NCBI RefSeq assembly: GCF_018326305.1
Contig: NZ_AP023415.1
Span: 1,302,001 to 1,366,000 of the forward strand
Length of the DNA: 64,000 nt
Direction of reading: 5' to 3'
DNA from: Vescimonas fastidiosa
GTDB taxonomy: Bacteria; Bacillota; Clostridia; Oscillospirales; Oscillospiraceae
Position 1 is the stretch's first letter. Each line of letters begins with the position of its first letter. The translations under genes and the position numbers were made by a program. The notes beneath the pieces are model-generated. The model searched no databases and was not told where the DNA came from. It saw nothing but the letters and a program-made list of their open reading frames with translations. This document shows, piece after piece, positions 33,924-42,746 of the stretch.

Positions 33924-34361
33924 TCACAGGGGCATCCAGCTGCCGCTGGCGGTGGCCAGCAGCTTGCCGGTGGCGGCGTCGGTCAGCTCCGCTCGCTGGC
34001 GGATGAGGCTGCGGCCCGCCTTGACGATGAACACCTTCAGATAAAGCTCCATGCCGTAGTCCACGCCCCGGAGGAAGGACACCGACATATCCACGGTGGT
34101 AGCCTCGTTTTCCCCGGCGGTAAAGTTGGCTACTACACCGAAGGCCGCGTCAAACATTCCGGCGATGGCGCCGCCATGGATGCCGCCCTTTTCGTTGATC
34201 TGCCAATCTTGGGTGGGGAAGGCATAGGTGACGGTCTGGCCTTCGTAGTCGCAATCCACCAGGTGGGCCCGCATCCGCTCGTCAAAGCCGCCGTCACCCA
34301 GGTTCAGATAATGGGCTGATTTCTCCTGCACCAGCCGGAGCCACGTTTGCTTCTTTTCCAT
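33924..34361 (-). CDS. PaaI-type hotdog thioesterase
   Basis: A 145-residue protein starting at ATG 34361, 4 bp after the 4-hydroxybutyryl-CoA dehydratase stop. The hotdog signature is NEKGGIHGGAIAGMFDAAFG, followed by TVDMSVSFLRGVDYG. Such enzymes hydrolyse acyl-CoA thioesters. As the last gene of the crotonase-dehydratase operon it may release an acid or rescue CoA from a dead-end intermediate. The substrate is unknown. Confidence 0.85.
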   Translation of the reverse strand: MEKKQTWLRLVQEKSAHYLNLGDGGFDERMRAHLVDCDYEGQTVTYAFPTQDWQINEKGGIHGGAIAGMFDAAFGVVANFTAGENEATTVDMSVSFLRGVDYGMELYLKVFIVKAGRSLIRQRAELTDAATGKLLATASGSWMPL

Positions 34362-34365
34362 TCTT

Positions 34366-35841
34366 TTACTCCTTAATCCCGGCGATGTTCTTCGCCAGCT
34401 TCTTCTTGCCCTGAATATTGCCCTGCCGGGCGATCATCACCCGCTGCGCCTGAGGCGAGCCGGCCCCATGCATGGACTCCGTGCGGTAGCCCACGGCGGC
34501 CGCGCCCAGGCACATATTCTCCAGGAACCGCATGATCCGCTGTCGATCCTCGGTGCTGACGCCCTCGTGGGCGCCGAAATACTTGTTGCAGATCTCGCCG
34601 ATGGTCTCGCCCTCGCGGCCCACCACAGTGTCGGACAGGAAATCCTTCTCGCTGGGCATGGTGACCATCAGGCCGCCTGCGATGTCCTCCGCCAGACGCA
34701 CGATCTCATAGGGGAAGCGGGTGACGTTCTGCTTGCAGACGTTGGCCAGCAGCAGGTCGATCTGGTAGTTGCCCGCCTTGGTGGGGCAGCCCTCGCAGGA
34801 GCAGGCGATGCCGCAGGAGTACAGCGTCTCGTTGAGATGGGTCATCTCAATGAGCTTGTCCTTGATGTGGCTGGCCTTCTCCACGCCGTTATACTCGGCG
34901 GCCAGTGCCGCCGCGCCGATGACCACATCGCCTACGCCCACCTTGCAGCCGCCGTAGCTCTGGCGGTGGTAGCCGGCGAAACGCTCCACCATCATGCCGG
35001 CGAACTCATACTCGCCGTTGAGGAAGATATACTCATTGGGGATAAACACGTGGTCGAGGACCACCAGTGCCTCCTGTCCGCCGAATTTGGCGTTGCCCAC
35101 GTCGATGCAGCCGTCCTCCATCTTGCGGGTATCGCAGGACTGGCGGCCGTAGATCATGTACAGTCCATCGGCGTCGGTGGGGCAGGCGAAGGACACGGCA
35201 TAGTCCCTGTCCGCCTCACCCATGGCGATGGTGGGCATGAAGATATGCCAGTGGCTGTTGATGGAGCCGGTCTGGTGGCATTTCGCACCGCAGACCACAA
35301 TGCCGTCATCGCGGCGTTCCACCACGTGGACGTACATATCCGGGTCGGTCTGCTCATGGGGAGCCTTGCTGCGGTCACCCTTGGGGTCGGTCATAGCGCC
35401 GTCCACCGTCAGATCGTTGTCCTGCACGTAGACAAGGAATTTCTTGAAATTCTCGTGATAGCTTGTGCCGCACTTCTCGTCGATCTCGTAGGTGGTGGAG
35501 TACACGGCGTTGAACGCGTCCATGCCCACGCAGCGTTGGAAGCAGCTGGCGGTCTTCTGCCCCAGCAGACGCTGCATTTTCACCTTCTTCACCAGATCGT
35601 CGGCGGACTGGTGGAGGTGGGTGAATCGGTTGATCCTCCGCCCCGTCAGGCTGGAGGTGGCGGTCATGAGATCCTCGTACTGGGGATCCTGGGCCAGAGC
35701 GTAGGTCATCGCCACGCAGTTGATGGAGGGCCGGATCATGGGGTGATCCACCCAGTTGTCAAGCTTCTCGCCGAACATATACACGCGGGTGTTCAGCTTA
35801 CGCAGAGAGTCGATATATTCTTTCGCGGTCATCAGTGCCAT
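34366..35841 (-). CDS. 4-hydroxybutyryl-CoA dehydratase / vinylacetyl-CoA isomerase family
   Basis: A 491-residue [4Fe-4S]-FAD enzyme expected to turn 4-hydroxybutyryl-CoA into crotonyl-CoA. The cluster ligands of the Clostridium aminobutyricum enzyme (C99, C103, H292, C299) are matched by Cys100 and Cys104 in SCFQRCVGMD and His292/Cys299 in YHRQSYGGCK. Lys300 is also kept. This separates it from 4-hydroxyphenylacetate hydroxylases of the same fold, which lack these ligands. It lies between crotonase and the thioesterase with 4-15 bp gaps. No 4-hydroxybutyrate CoA-transferase or succinate-semialdehyde enzymes are in the window, so its substrate may differ. Confidence 0.85.
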   Translation of the reverse strand: MALMTAKEYIDSLRKLNTRVYMFGEKLDNWVDHPMIRPSINCVAMTYALAQDPQYEDLMTATSSLTGRRINRFTHLHQSADDLVKKVKMQRLLGQKTASCFQRCVGMDAFNAVYSTTYEIDEKCGTSYHENFKKFLVYVQDNDLTVDGAMTDPKGDRSKAPHEQTDPDMYVHVVERRDDGIVVCGAKCHQTGSINSHWHIFMPTIAMGEADRDYAVSFACPTDADGLYMIYGRQSCDTRKMEDGCIDVGNAKFGGQEALVVLDHVFIPNEYIFLNGEYEFAGMMVERFAGYHRQSYGGCKVGVGDVVIGAAALAAEYNGVEKASHIKDKLIEMTHLNETLYSCGIACSCEGCPTKAGNYQIDLLLANVCKQNVTRFPYEIVRLAEDIAGGLMVTMPSEKDFLSDTVVGREGETIGEICNKYFGAHEGVSTEDRQRIMRFLENMCLGAAAVGYRTESMHGAGSPQAQRVMIARQGNIQGKKKLAKNIAGIKE

Positions 35842-35856
35842 TGTCGTTTCCTCCTG

Positions 35857-36633
35857 TCAGGTATTTGTAAACTGCGCGGAACGTTTCTCCAGGAATGCGC
35901 CCATTCCCTCCTTCTGGTCGGCGGTGGCGAAGCACATGGCGAACAGCTCGTTTTCGCAGGCGATACCGCTGTCTATGTCCGTCTGCATCCCCCGGTCAAT
36001 GCACGCCTTGGCGTATTTCACGGCGATGGGTGCGTTCTTGGTGAAGGACTTGGCCATCTCCAGCGCACCGTCCAGCAGGGCTTCGGGGGCGTAGACGGCG
36101 TTGACAAGGCCAATCCGCTCTGCCTCGTCGGCCTTGATCATCTTGCCGGAGAAGATCAGCTCCTTGGCCTTGGCCACGCCCACGCGGCGGGGCAGGCGCT
36201 GGGTGCCGGAGAAGCCGGGGGTGATGCCCAGGCCCACCTCGGGCTGGCCGAACTTCGCCTTCTCGGAGGCGAGAATAATGTCGCAGCTCATCGCCAGCTC
36301 ACAGCCGCCGCCCAGGGCGAAGCCGTTCACAGCGGCGATGGTGGGGAACTCCAGCTTTTCGATGCGGCGCATAAGGGCGCTGCCCCGCTGACCCCAGCGG
36401 CGGCCGCCGTCCAGATCCAGCGGGTACTGCTCCCCGATGTCGGCACCCGCCACAAAGGAGCGTCCCTCACCGGTGAGAATCATGCAGCGGACGTCGCGGT
36501 CGTTCTCCAGTGCCGCCACCACCAGCTCCAGCTCCGTGATGACGGTGCCATTCAGGGCGTTCAGAGCCTCGGGCCGGTCAATGGTCACGATGGCGATTTG
36601 ATCTTGCTTTTCATAACGGATAGTCTGATACAT
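35857..36633 (-). CDS. Enoyl-CoA hydratase / crotonase
   Basis: A 258-residue crotonase-family enzyme. Both catalytic glutamates are present, in GFALGGGCELAMSCD and FGQPEVGLGITPG. The oxyanion-hole segment is SFVAGADIGE. It most resembles short-chain 3-hydroxybutyryl-CoA dehydratases of butyrate-forming clostridia. It is 15 bp upstream of the 4-hydroxybutyryl-CoA dehydratase gene, and the shared intermediate would be crotonyl-CoA. Confidence 0.9.
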   Translation of the reverse strand: MYQTIRYEKQDQIAIVTIDRPEALNALNGTVITELELVVAALENDRDVRCMILTGEGRSFVAGADIGEQYPLDLDGGRRWGQRGSALMRRIEKLEFPTIAAVNGFALGGGCELAMSCDIILASEKAKFGQPEVGLGITPGFSGTQRLPRRVGVAKAKELIFSGKMIKADEAERIGLVNAVYAPEALLDGALEMAKSFTKNAPIAVKYAKACIDRGMQTDIDSGIACENELFAMCFATADQKEGMGAFLEKRSAQFTNT

Positions 36634-36670
36634 GAGAGTCGTCTCCTTGCGGCAATTATCAAATGGTTTG

Positions 36671-36707
36671 AAAAAAGGGGGAATCGCTTGGTTGGAGCGA
36701 TTCCCCC
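36671..36707 (-). terminator. Terminator after nifJ
   Basis: GGGGGAATCGCT and its complement followed by TTTTTT on the minus strand, between nifJ and crotonase. The crotonase operon must then rely on read-through or its own promoter. Confidence 0.85.
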
Positions 36708-36738
36708 GCTGTGATCGCTCAGTATACGGAAGCAGGCT

Positions 36739-39700
36739 TCAGTTTTCCTCCGCCATCCTCTTATACTTGGCGTAGCGCGCCTTTACATCGGCGATCTCCT
36801 TGGCGTAGAGCGCGTCCGCCTTCTCCGGGAAGTTGTTCTTCAGGGAGGCGAAGCGGTTCTCGCCCATGAGGAAGTCCATGAGCTTGTCGGTGTCGGGTTC
36901 CTTGGAATCCAGCTGGAAGGGGTTCTTGCCCTCGGCGATGCGGCGGGGATCGTAGCGGTACAGGTGCCAGTAGCCGCACTCCACTGCCTTCTTCATCTCC
37001 TCCTGCGTACAGCCCATGCCCGCCTTGATATGCTGCTCCAGGCACGGGCAGTAGCAGATGACGATGGAGGGGCCGTCATAGGCTTCCGCCTCGCGGAATG
37101 CGCGGAGCGTCTGCGCCTGATCCGCGCCCATGGCCACCTGGGCCACATATACATAGCCGTACTGCATCAGGATGCCGCCCAGATCCTTCTTGGACACCTG
37201 CTTGCCGCCGGCGGCGAATTTCGCCGTGGCACTGGTGGGCGTTGCCTTGGACGCCTGCCCGCCGGTGTTGGAGTACACCTCGGTATCCAGCACCATCAGA
37301 TTCACGTTGCGGTTCTGCGCCATCACGTGGTCGATACCGCCGAAGCCAATGTCATACGCCCAGCCGTCGCCGCCGATCGCCCAGACGGATTTCCGCGCCA
37401 GATACTCGCGGTTTTCCAGAATGTACGCGGTGTCGTCGTTCTGGGGAGCCGCCTCCACGGCGGCGAGCAGCGCATCGGTCACGGCGCGGGACTTGGTGCT
37501 GTCGTTCCAATCCTTCAGATAGGCGGCGATGGCGTCCACCGCCACACCCTGCGATTGCAGCTTCTCCAGATGCACCATCAGCTCCTTGCGGATGATGTCC
37601 TGCGCGTGGAAGAATCCGTAGGCAAACTCAGCGTTGTCTTCAAACAGGGAGTGCTCCCATGCGGGGCCATAGCCGTGGCAGTCCTTGCAGTAGGGCAGGA
37701 TCGGCGCGCCGCCGCTGATGGCGGAGGAGCAGCCGGCGGCGTTGCCGGCGTACATGTGGTCGCCGAACAGCTGGCTCAGGAGCTTGATGTATGTCGTCTC
37801 CGCGCAGCCAGCGCAGGCAGCGGAGAACTGGAAGTAGGGCTTGGCGAACTGGATGCTCTTCACGGACTTGTCGCTGATAACGTCCGGCTTCAGATACTTC
37901 TCGTCCATGGCCACCTGATCGAATAGGGGCTGCTCTGCCTTCATGTCCTCGAAGGGCACCATGGTCAGGGCACCCTCGGCGGGGCACGCCGTCAGGCACA
38001 CGCCGCAGCCCAGACAATCGTAGGGCGATACCTGCATACGGAAGCTGTAAGCGGGTGCGTCCTTCCCCAGGCCCTTGGCGGGGGCGGTGACGAAAGCGGC
38101 GGGCACCTGTGCCTGCTCCTCCCCGGTCAGCAGCACCGGACGGATGGCGGCGTGGGGACAGCTCATGGCGCAGCGGTTGCACTGGATGCAGGCCGTCTCA
38201 TCCCATTTGGGAACGAGGGTAGCCACGCCGCGCTTGGAGAAGGCGGAGGTGCCGTTCTCCCACGTGCCGTCCAGCACGCCGTGCTTTTGGAACACGGACA
38301 CGGGCAGCTTGTCGCCCTGCTGGCGATCCATGGGGAGGACGATGTCCTTGACGAAGGGCGTGGCGTTGATCTCGGCGGCAGGCGCGTCCTGCGCGTAGGC
38401 CCACGCGGCGGGGATCTCCACCTTCACGGCGGCGTGGATACCCACGTCCACCGCCTTGTCGTTCAGATCCACGATCTTCTGTCCCGCCTTCTTAAAGTAG
38501 GTGGCGTAGTTGTTCTTCTTCATATCCGCCACGGCAACGTCCATGGGGATGACCTTGGTCAGGGCAAAGAATGCGCCCTGAAGGATATTATTGGTGTGCT
38601 TACCCAGCCCCACCTCCGCCGCCAGCTTGGCAGCGTCGATGATATAGAACTGCGCGTGCTTCGCGGCCAGATCCCGCTTCATCTTGGCGGGCAGACGTTC
38701 CTCCAGCTCCTCTACCTGCCAGGGGCAGTTCAGCAGAAACGTGCCGCCGTCCTTCAGGTCCTCGGTCAAATCATATTTCTTGACATAGGTAGGTGCGTGG
38801 CAGGCTACGAAATCGGCAGAGGACACCAAATAGGTGCTGCGGATGGGCGCATCGCCGAAGCGCAGATGGCTCTGGGTCAGACCGCCGGATTTCATGGAGT
38901 CATAGGAGAAGTATGCCTGGGCATACTTGTCGGCCACAAGACCGATGGTGGAGATGGCGTTCTTGTTGGCACCCACGGTGCCGTCGCCGCCCAAACCCCA
39001 GATTTTGCAGGAAATTTCGCCGGGATGGGAGAACTCCACATTCTCATAGTCCAGGGAGGTGTGGGTCACATCGTCGCAAATGCCGATGGTAAAGCTGTTC
39101 TTAGGAATCTCTTGGCGCAGGTTATCGTACACAGCGATGAGCTGGCCGGGGGTGGTGTCCTTGCTGCTAAGACCATAGCGGCCACCCACCACGCGGATGT
39201 CGCCCCGGCCCGCCTGGTTCAGCGCCGTGACCACATCCAGGTACACGGGCTCGCCTACGGAGCCGGTCTCCTTGCTGCGGTCCAGCACGGCGATGCGCTT
39301 GCAGGCGGCGGGGATAGCGGCAGAGAAATCCGGCACGGAGAAGGGGCGGTACAGGTGGATCTGCACCATGCCCACCCTGCGGCCCTGCGCGTTGAGATAG
39401 TCCACGGTCTCCCGCAGAGCCTCGGTGACGGAGCACATGGCCACCACCACTTCCTCGGCATCGGGGGCGCCGTAGTAGTTAAAGAGCTTGTAGTCGCGGC
39501 CCGTCAATTTGTTGATCTCGTCCATGTAGTGCTGCACCGTTCCGGGCACGATGGCGGACTTAACGTTGGCACCCTCCTTGCACTGGAAGTACACGTCGGG
39601 GTTGACGTTGTTGCCGCGGTTGGTGGGGTGCTCCGGGTTCAGGGACTGGCGGCGGAAATCCCGCAGTGCGTCCTGATCCAGCAGGGGCCGCAGCTCCTCG

Positions 39701-40266
39701 TAGTCCAGCGCTTCGATACGCTGCATCTCGTGAGAGGTGCGGAAACCGTCGAAGCAGTGCATAAAGGCGTACTTTGCCTTGATAGCGGACAGGTGCGCCA
39801 CCGCCGCCAGATCCATGGCCTCCTGAGGGGAGGAGGACATCAGCATGGCGTAGCCGGTGGTACGGCAGGTCATAAAGTCCGTATGATCGCCGAAAATGGA
39901 GTGGTGGTTAGAGGTCACAACGCGGGAGGCGATGTGCATGACGCTGGGGAGGAACTGACCGCCCATGGCATACATGGCAGGGATCATCAGCATCAGACCC
40001 TGAGAGGAAGTAAAGGTAGTGGTCAGGGCGCCGGCCTGAAGAGAGCCGTGGCAGGTGCCGGCGGCACCCGCCTCGGACTGCATCTGGATCACGTCCACCG
40101 GTGTGCCGAAGAGGTTCTTTTTCCCCTTGGCGGACCACTCGTCCACCTTCTCAGCCATGGGGGACGACGGCGTGATGGGGTAAATGGCCGCCACCTCGGT
40201 AAAGGCATAGGCGGAATGGGCTGCGGCGGTATTGCCGTCCATGACCACATAATTCTTTTTGCTCAT
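36739..40266 (-). CDS. nifJ: Pyruvate:ferredoxin (flavodoxin) oxidoreductase
   Basis: A 1175-residue fused enzyme that splits pyruvate to acetyl-CoA and CO2 with reduction of ferredoxin. I chose ATG 40266; a GTG at 40287 is in frame but overlaps the upstream gene. In order it shows the TPP/pyrimidine domain (YPITPSSPMAEKVDEW), the CoA and gamma domains, two ferredoxin clusters (CIQCNRCAMSCPHAA and CLGCGVCLTACPAEGAL) and CAGCAETTY. The TPP-binding GDGWAYDIGFGGIDHV and EVYSNTGGQ complete it. Length is normal. It follows the aldolase gene directly, so pyruvate from the aldolases is its likely feed. Confidence 0.96.
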   Translation of the reverse strand: MSKKNYVVMDGNTAAAHSAYAFTEVAAIYPITPSSPMAEKVDEWSAKGKKNLFGTPVDVIQMQSEAGAAGTCHGSLQAGALTTTFTSSQGLMLMIPAMYAMGGQFLPSVMHIASRVVTSNHHSIFGDHTDFMTCRTTGYAMLMSSSPQEAMDLAAVAHLSAIKAKYAFMHCFDGFRTSHEMQRIEALDYEELRPLLDQDALRDFRRQSLNPEHPTNRGNNVNPDVYFQCKEGANVKSAIVPGTVQHYMDEINKLTGRDYKLFNYYGAPDAEEVVVAMCSVTEALRETVDYLNAQGRRVGMVQIHLYRPFSVPDFSAAIPAACKRIAVLDRSKETGSVGEPVYLDVVTALNQAGRGDIRVVGGRYGLSSKDTTPGQLIAVYDNLRQEIPKNSFTIGICDDVTHTSLDYENVEFSHPGEISCKIWGLGGDGTVGANKNAISTIGLVADKYAQAYFSYDSMKSGGLTQSHLRFGDAPIRSTYLVSSADFVACHAPTYVKKYDLTEDLKDGGTFLLNCPWQVEELEERLPAKMKRDLAAKHAQFYIIDAAKLAAEVGLGKHTNNILQGAFFALTKVIPMDVAVADMKKNNYATYFKKAGQKIVDLNDKAVDVGIHAAVKVEIPAAWAYAQDAPAAEINATPFVKDIVLPMDRQQGDKLPVSVFQKHGVLDGTWENGTSAFSKRGVATLVPKWDETACIQCNRCAMSCPHAAIRPVLLTGEEQAQVPAAFVTAPAKGLGKDAPAYSFRMQVSPYDCLGCGVCLTACPAEGALTMVPFEDMKAEQPLFDQVAMDEKYLKPDVISDKSVKSIQFAKPYFQFSAACAGCAETTYIKLLSQLFGDHMYAGNAAGCSSAISGGAPILPYCKDCHGYGPAWEHSLFEDNAEFAYGFFHAQDIIRKELMVHLEKLQSQGVAVDAIAAYLKDWNDSTKSRAVTDALLAAVEAAPQNDDTAYILENREYLARKSVWAIGGDGWAYDIGFGGIDHVMAQNRNVNLMVLDTEVYSNTGGQASKATPTSATAKFAAGGKQVSKKDLGGILMQYGYVYVAQVAMGADQAQTLRAFREAEAYDGPSIVICYCPCLEQHIKAGMGCTQEEMKKAVECGYWHLYRYDPRRIAEGKNPFQLDSKEPDTDKLMDFLMGENRFASLKNNFPEKADALYAKEIADVKARYAKYKRMAEEN

Positions 40267-40283
40267 ATTATTTTTCCCAACTT

Positions 40284-41087
40284 TCACTTTTCACCGTGGA
40301 AGGCTGCGATGTCTGCCTTCGCCATGTTCATAAAGATCGCGGTATCGCAGGAATATCCCACAAAGCGGACACCCATTTCCAGCAGCCTTCTGCCGGACTC
40401 CGCAGAATCGGCGAAGCAGCCCACCTGCACGCCCTTTGCCGCCGCCTTGCGGCAGATCTCGCCGATCAGCTCCATGACTTTGGGGTGGTTGATCTGCCCG
40501 ATGATGCCCAGAGAGGCAGACAGATCGTAAGGCCCTACAAACACGATATCCACACCTTCAACGCTGAGGATGTCATCCAGATTGTCAATGGCCTTCTGGC
40601 CCTCTGCCTGAAGGATCACCATGGTGTCCTGTGCCTTGGCAAAGTAATCCGCACCGGGGATCGCACCATAGGCGGCGGAGCGGACAAAGCGGCAGGTCCC
40701 ACGGGTGCCGCGGGGGGAGAACTTTGCCGCGGAGACGGCGATCCTCGCCTGCTCTGCGGTGTCGATCTGGGGGATCATCACCGCACCGGCACCCACGTCC
40801 AGGGCTTGGTCGATCCAAATGTCCGTTCCCCGGGGAACGCGGACTACGGGGCAGACACCGGACACATTGGCAGCGCGGATCAGGTTTTGCAGGTTCTCAA
40901 AGGTGCCGGGACCGTGCTCCATGTCCAGCAGCACGAAATCGTAACCGGCGTAGCCCGCCGCCTCCACGAAGGCGGGGTCGGAGGTGATCATAAAGGGTCC
41001 GAAAGCACCCTGCTCGGAGTGCAGCGCCTTTCGGAAAACTTCAACATCACGCAAGCTCGGAAAGGGATAATTATTCACGATCTTCAC
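40284..41087 (-). CDS. HpcH/HpaI-family aldolase
   Basis: A 267-residue class II pyruvate aldolase starting at GTG 41087, overlapping the upstream dehydratase by 17 bp. Family motifs are FVLLDMEHGPG (metal-binding Glu), RVPRG, AVMIPQIDTAEQA and IVFVGPYDLSASLG. Members cleave 2-keto-3-deoxy or 4-hydroxy-2-oxo acids to pyruvate plus an aldehyde. It sits between a serine-dehydratase-like enzyme and PFOR, so it probably cleaves a 2-oxo acid made by the former. Confidence 0.88.
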   Translation of the reverse strand: MKIVNNYPFPSLRDVEVFRKALHSEQGAFGPFMITSDPAFVEAAGYAGYDFVLLDMEHGPGTFENLQNLIRAANVSGVCPVVRVPRGTDIWIDQALDVGAGAVMIPQIDTAEQARIAVSAAKFSPRGTRGTCRFVRSAAYGAIPGADYFAKAQDTMVILQAEGQKAIDNLDDILSVEGVDIVFVGPYDLSASLGIIGQINHPKVMELIGEICRKAAAKGVQVGCFADSAESGRRLLEMGVRFVGYSCDTAIFMNMAKADIAAFHGEK

Positions 41088-42630
41088 CTACTCTCTCTTT
41101 TGCAGCAATAGCGGCATCACGCTGAACTTTGCAATAGCACACGCCCAAATCATTGATACCGTACTCCTTCAGTTTCAATCCCACTCGCAGCACCGTCTCT
41201 GACATTTTATCCAACCCCAGCAGGGTCTCACAGCCTGCCAAGGCGGCATTTGCACAGATGATCGCAGTGGGTACGGCGGTCATATTGCGAATAAAACAAG
41301 GAACCTGGGAGCAACCGTCTACCGGGTCGCATATTTGTCCCAAAACGCTTTGCGCCCCAAGCACAGCAGCACGCTCGATCACATCAGGGTCATCCGTAAG
41401 CAGAGAAGCTAATGCTCCGGCCGTCATGGAGATGGATACGCCAATCTCAGCCTGGCACCCCCATGCACCGTGGTAATGCGTGGGATAGTAGAAGATACCT
41501 ACAATGCCGGCTACCAAAAGGGCCTTCAGGCAATCCTCTTTGGATTTTTTCAGCGCCTCGGCGGAGTATCGGATGGATGGTACGGGGATGCCAGAAGATC
41601 CGCCGGTAGGCATACAGGCAATTACGCCATGAGCTGCGGCATATTCCATGATGGAAAGCGCATCAGCGGAAGCCTTGTCGGCAACGCCCAAAGAGACAAT
41701 GGGCCCATTTTCATAACGGTTTTTGGTCTGGAGGGCATGAGGACTGGTGTTGCCGTCGAAAGAGGTCACTGCATAGCCCTGCTCGGCAGAATATACAGAC
41801 AAATCCCACAGGCTCTCGGCAATTTTCATCAAGTCCGAATCACTGCAGCCGCTGATAGCACGTTCATAGTCCAAGGCCGCCTGCCACACCGGGATATTCT
41901 TTTCTTTCACATAGTCAAACATTTCTTTCGCCGTGGTAAATGGCATCTGGGGGTTGTCCACGGGGATAATGTCATAAACGGGGTTTATGCATCTGGCATA
42001 GACCACACCCTCTTTATGGCGCAATTCCGCCACAAGTTTAGAATTCAGCGGTTCTCTGCTGCGGGCTGTGATCAAGCTTTCTCCGTTGCCGCCGTCAACC
42101 GTGGTGAACGAGCAAGAGAGCATCGTATGGACTTCGGATACCTTCTCTGTGGCAGCACGCACCAGCAGATAGTAAAATTTCCCGTCAATATAAGTCTCGA
42201 TACCGTCCATCTCGCTGATGATGATCTCTCCGCCGCCCAAAGAAGCTGTCTTGACAAAGATTTTGTCACCGTTATCGGAGCGCAGTGTCAGCCATGCGGA
42301 TTCGGAAGGCTTGACAGGTACACTGTCGGTAAATTCAAAGGTATAGGAAAAATCGTTGGACTCGGCATCCGTATAGATCTGGTCAAAGTCGTAGGTGCGG
42401 ATATCCTTTTTCAAGATACCGGCCAGAAAGGCTTTATCACTATGCATACCATAAAAAGTTGCAAAATATCCCCCTTCCTTAGCCATCTCGATATATAGAT
42501 GGGACGGTTTACCCTCCAAGAGGTCAACAGCCATAGAGCCTAAACGATACGGGCCGGCAGTATTAGAACTGGAAGGACCGGGAGAGACGGGAGAGAGGCA
42601 GTCGTTAAAAATACTGGGATATGTTTTCAT
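41071..42630 (-). CDS. L-serine-dehydratase-like Fe-S enzyme, paralogue 1
   Basis: A 519-residue single-chain enzyme with beta then alpha domains, as in Fe-S L-serine dehydratase (deaminating beta-hydroxy amino acids to 2-oxo acids). The three cluster cysteines are spaced as in the family: Cys of WGCQAEIG, then 42 residues on the two of CDPVDGCSQVPC. The beta-domain loop reads GPSSSNTAGP, with Asn23 where serine dehydratases have His. The chain is also longer than usual (about 450). These changes suggest another substrate. It is followed directly by the HpaI aldolase and preceded by its paralogue. Confidence 0.82.
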   Translation of the reverse strand: MKTYPSIFNDCLSPVSPGPSSSNTAGPYRLGSMAVDLLEGKPSHLYIEMAKEGGYFATFYGMHSDKAFLAGILKKDIRTYDFDQIYTDAESNDFSYTFEFTDSVPVKPSESAWLTLRSDNGDKIFVKTASLGGGEIIISEMDGIETYIDGKFYYLLVRAATEKVSEVHTMLSCSFTTVDGGNGESLITARSREPLNSKLVAELRHKEGVVYARCINPVYDIIPVDNPQMPFTTAKEMFDYVKEKNIPVWQAALDYERAISGCSDSDLMKIAESLWDLSVYSAEQGYAVTSFDGNTSPHALQTKNRYENGPIVSLGVADKASADALSIMEYAAAHGVIACMPTGGSSGIPVPSIRYSAEALKKSKEDCLKALLVAGIVGIFYYPTHYHGAWGCQAEIGVSISMTAGALASLLTDDPDVIERAAVLGAQSVLGQICDPVDGCSQVPCFIRNMTAVPTAIICANAALAGCETLLGLDKMSETVLRVGLKLKEYGINDLGVCYCKVQRDAAIAAKERVGEDRE

Positions 42631-42746
42631 GGGTTTTTCTCCTGTTATTCTCTGTTCATCACCCGCTTCAAAAAGCAGGCAGAAAATTCGTAATCATCTG
42701 TGTGCAAAAGCGCATAGTCTTTGTCTGATAAACGTTCTCTGTTGCA

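Noticed and set aside
34366..35841. 4-hydroxyphenylacetate 3-hydroxylase
   Set aside because: Same fold, but the Fe-S ligands Cys100, Cys104, His292 and Cys299 show it is of the 4-hydroxybutyryl-CoA dehydratase type.
34468..36714. 748-codon plus-strand frame
   Set aside because: Antisense to the dehydratase and crotonase genes, whose active-site residues are fully conserved.
38152..40530. 792-codon plus-strand frame
   Set aside because: Antisense to nifJ. No start signal or domain.
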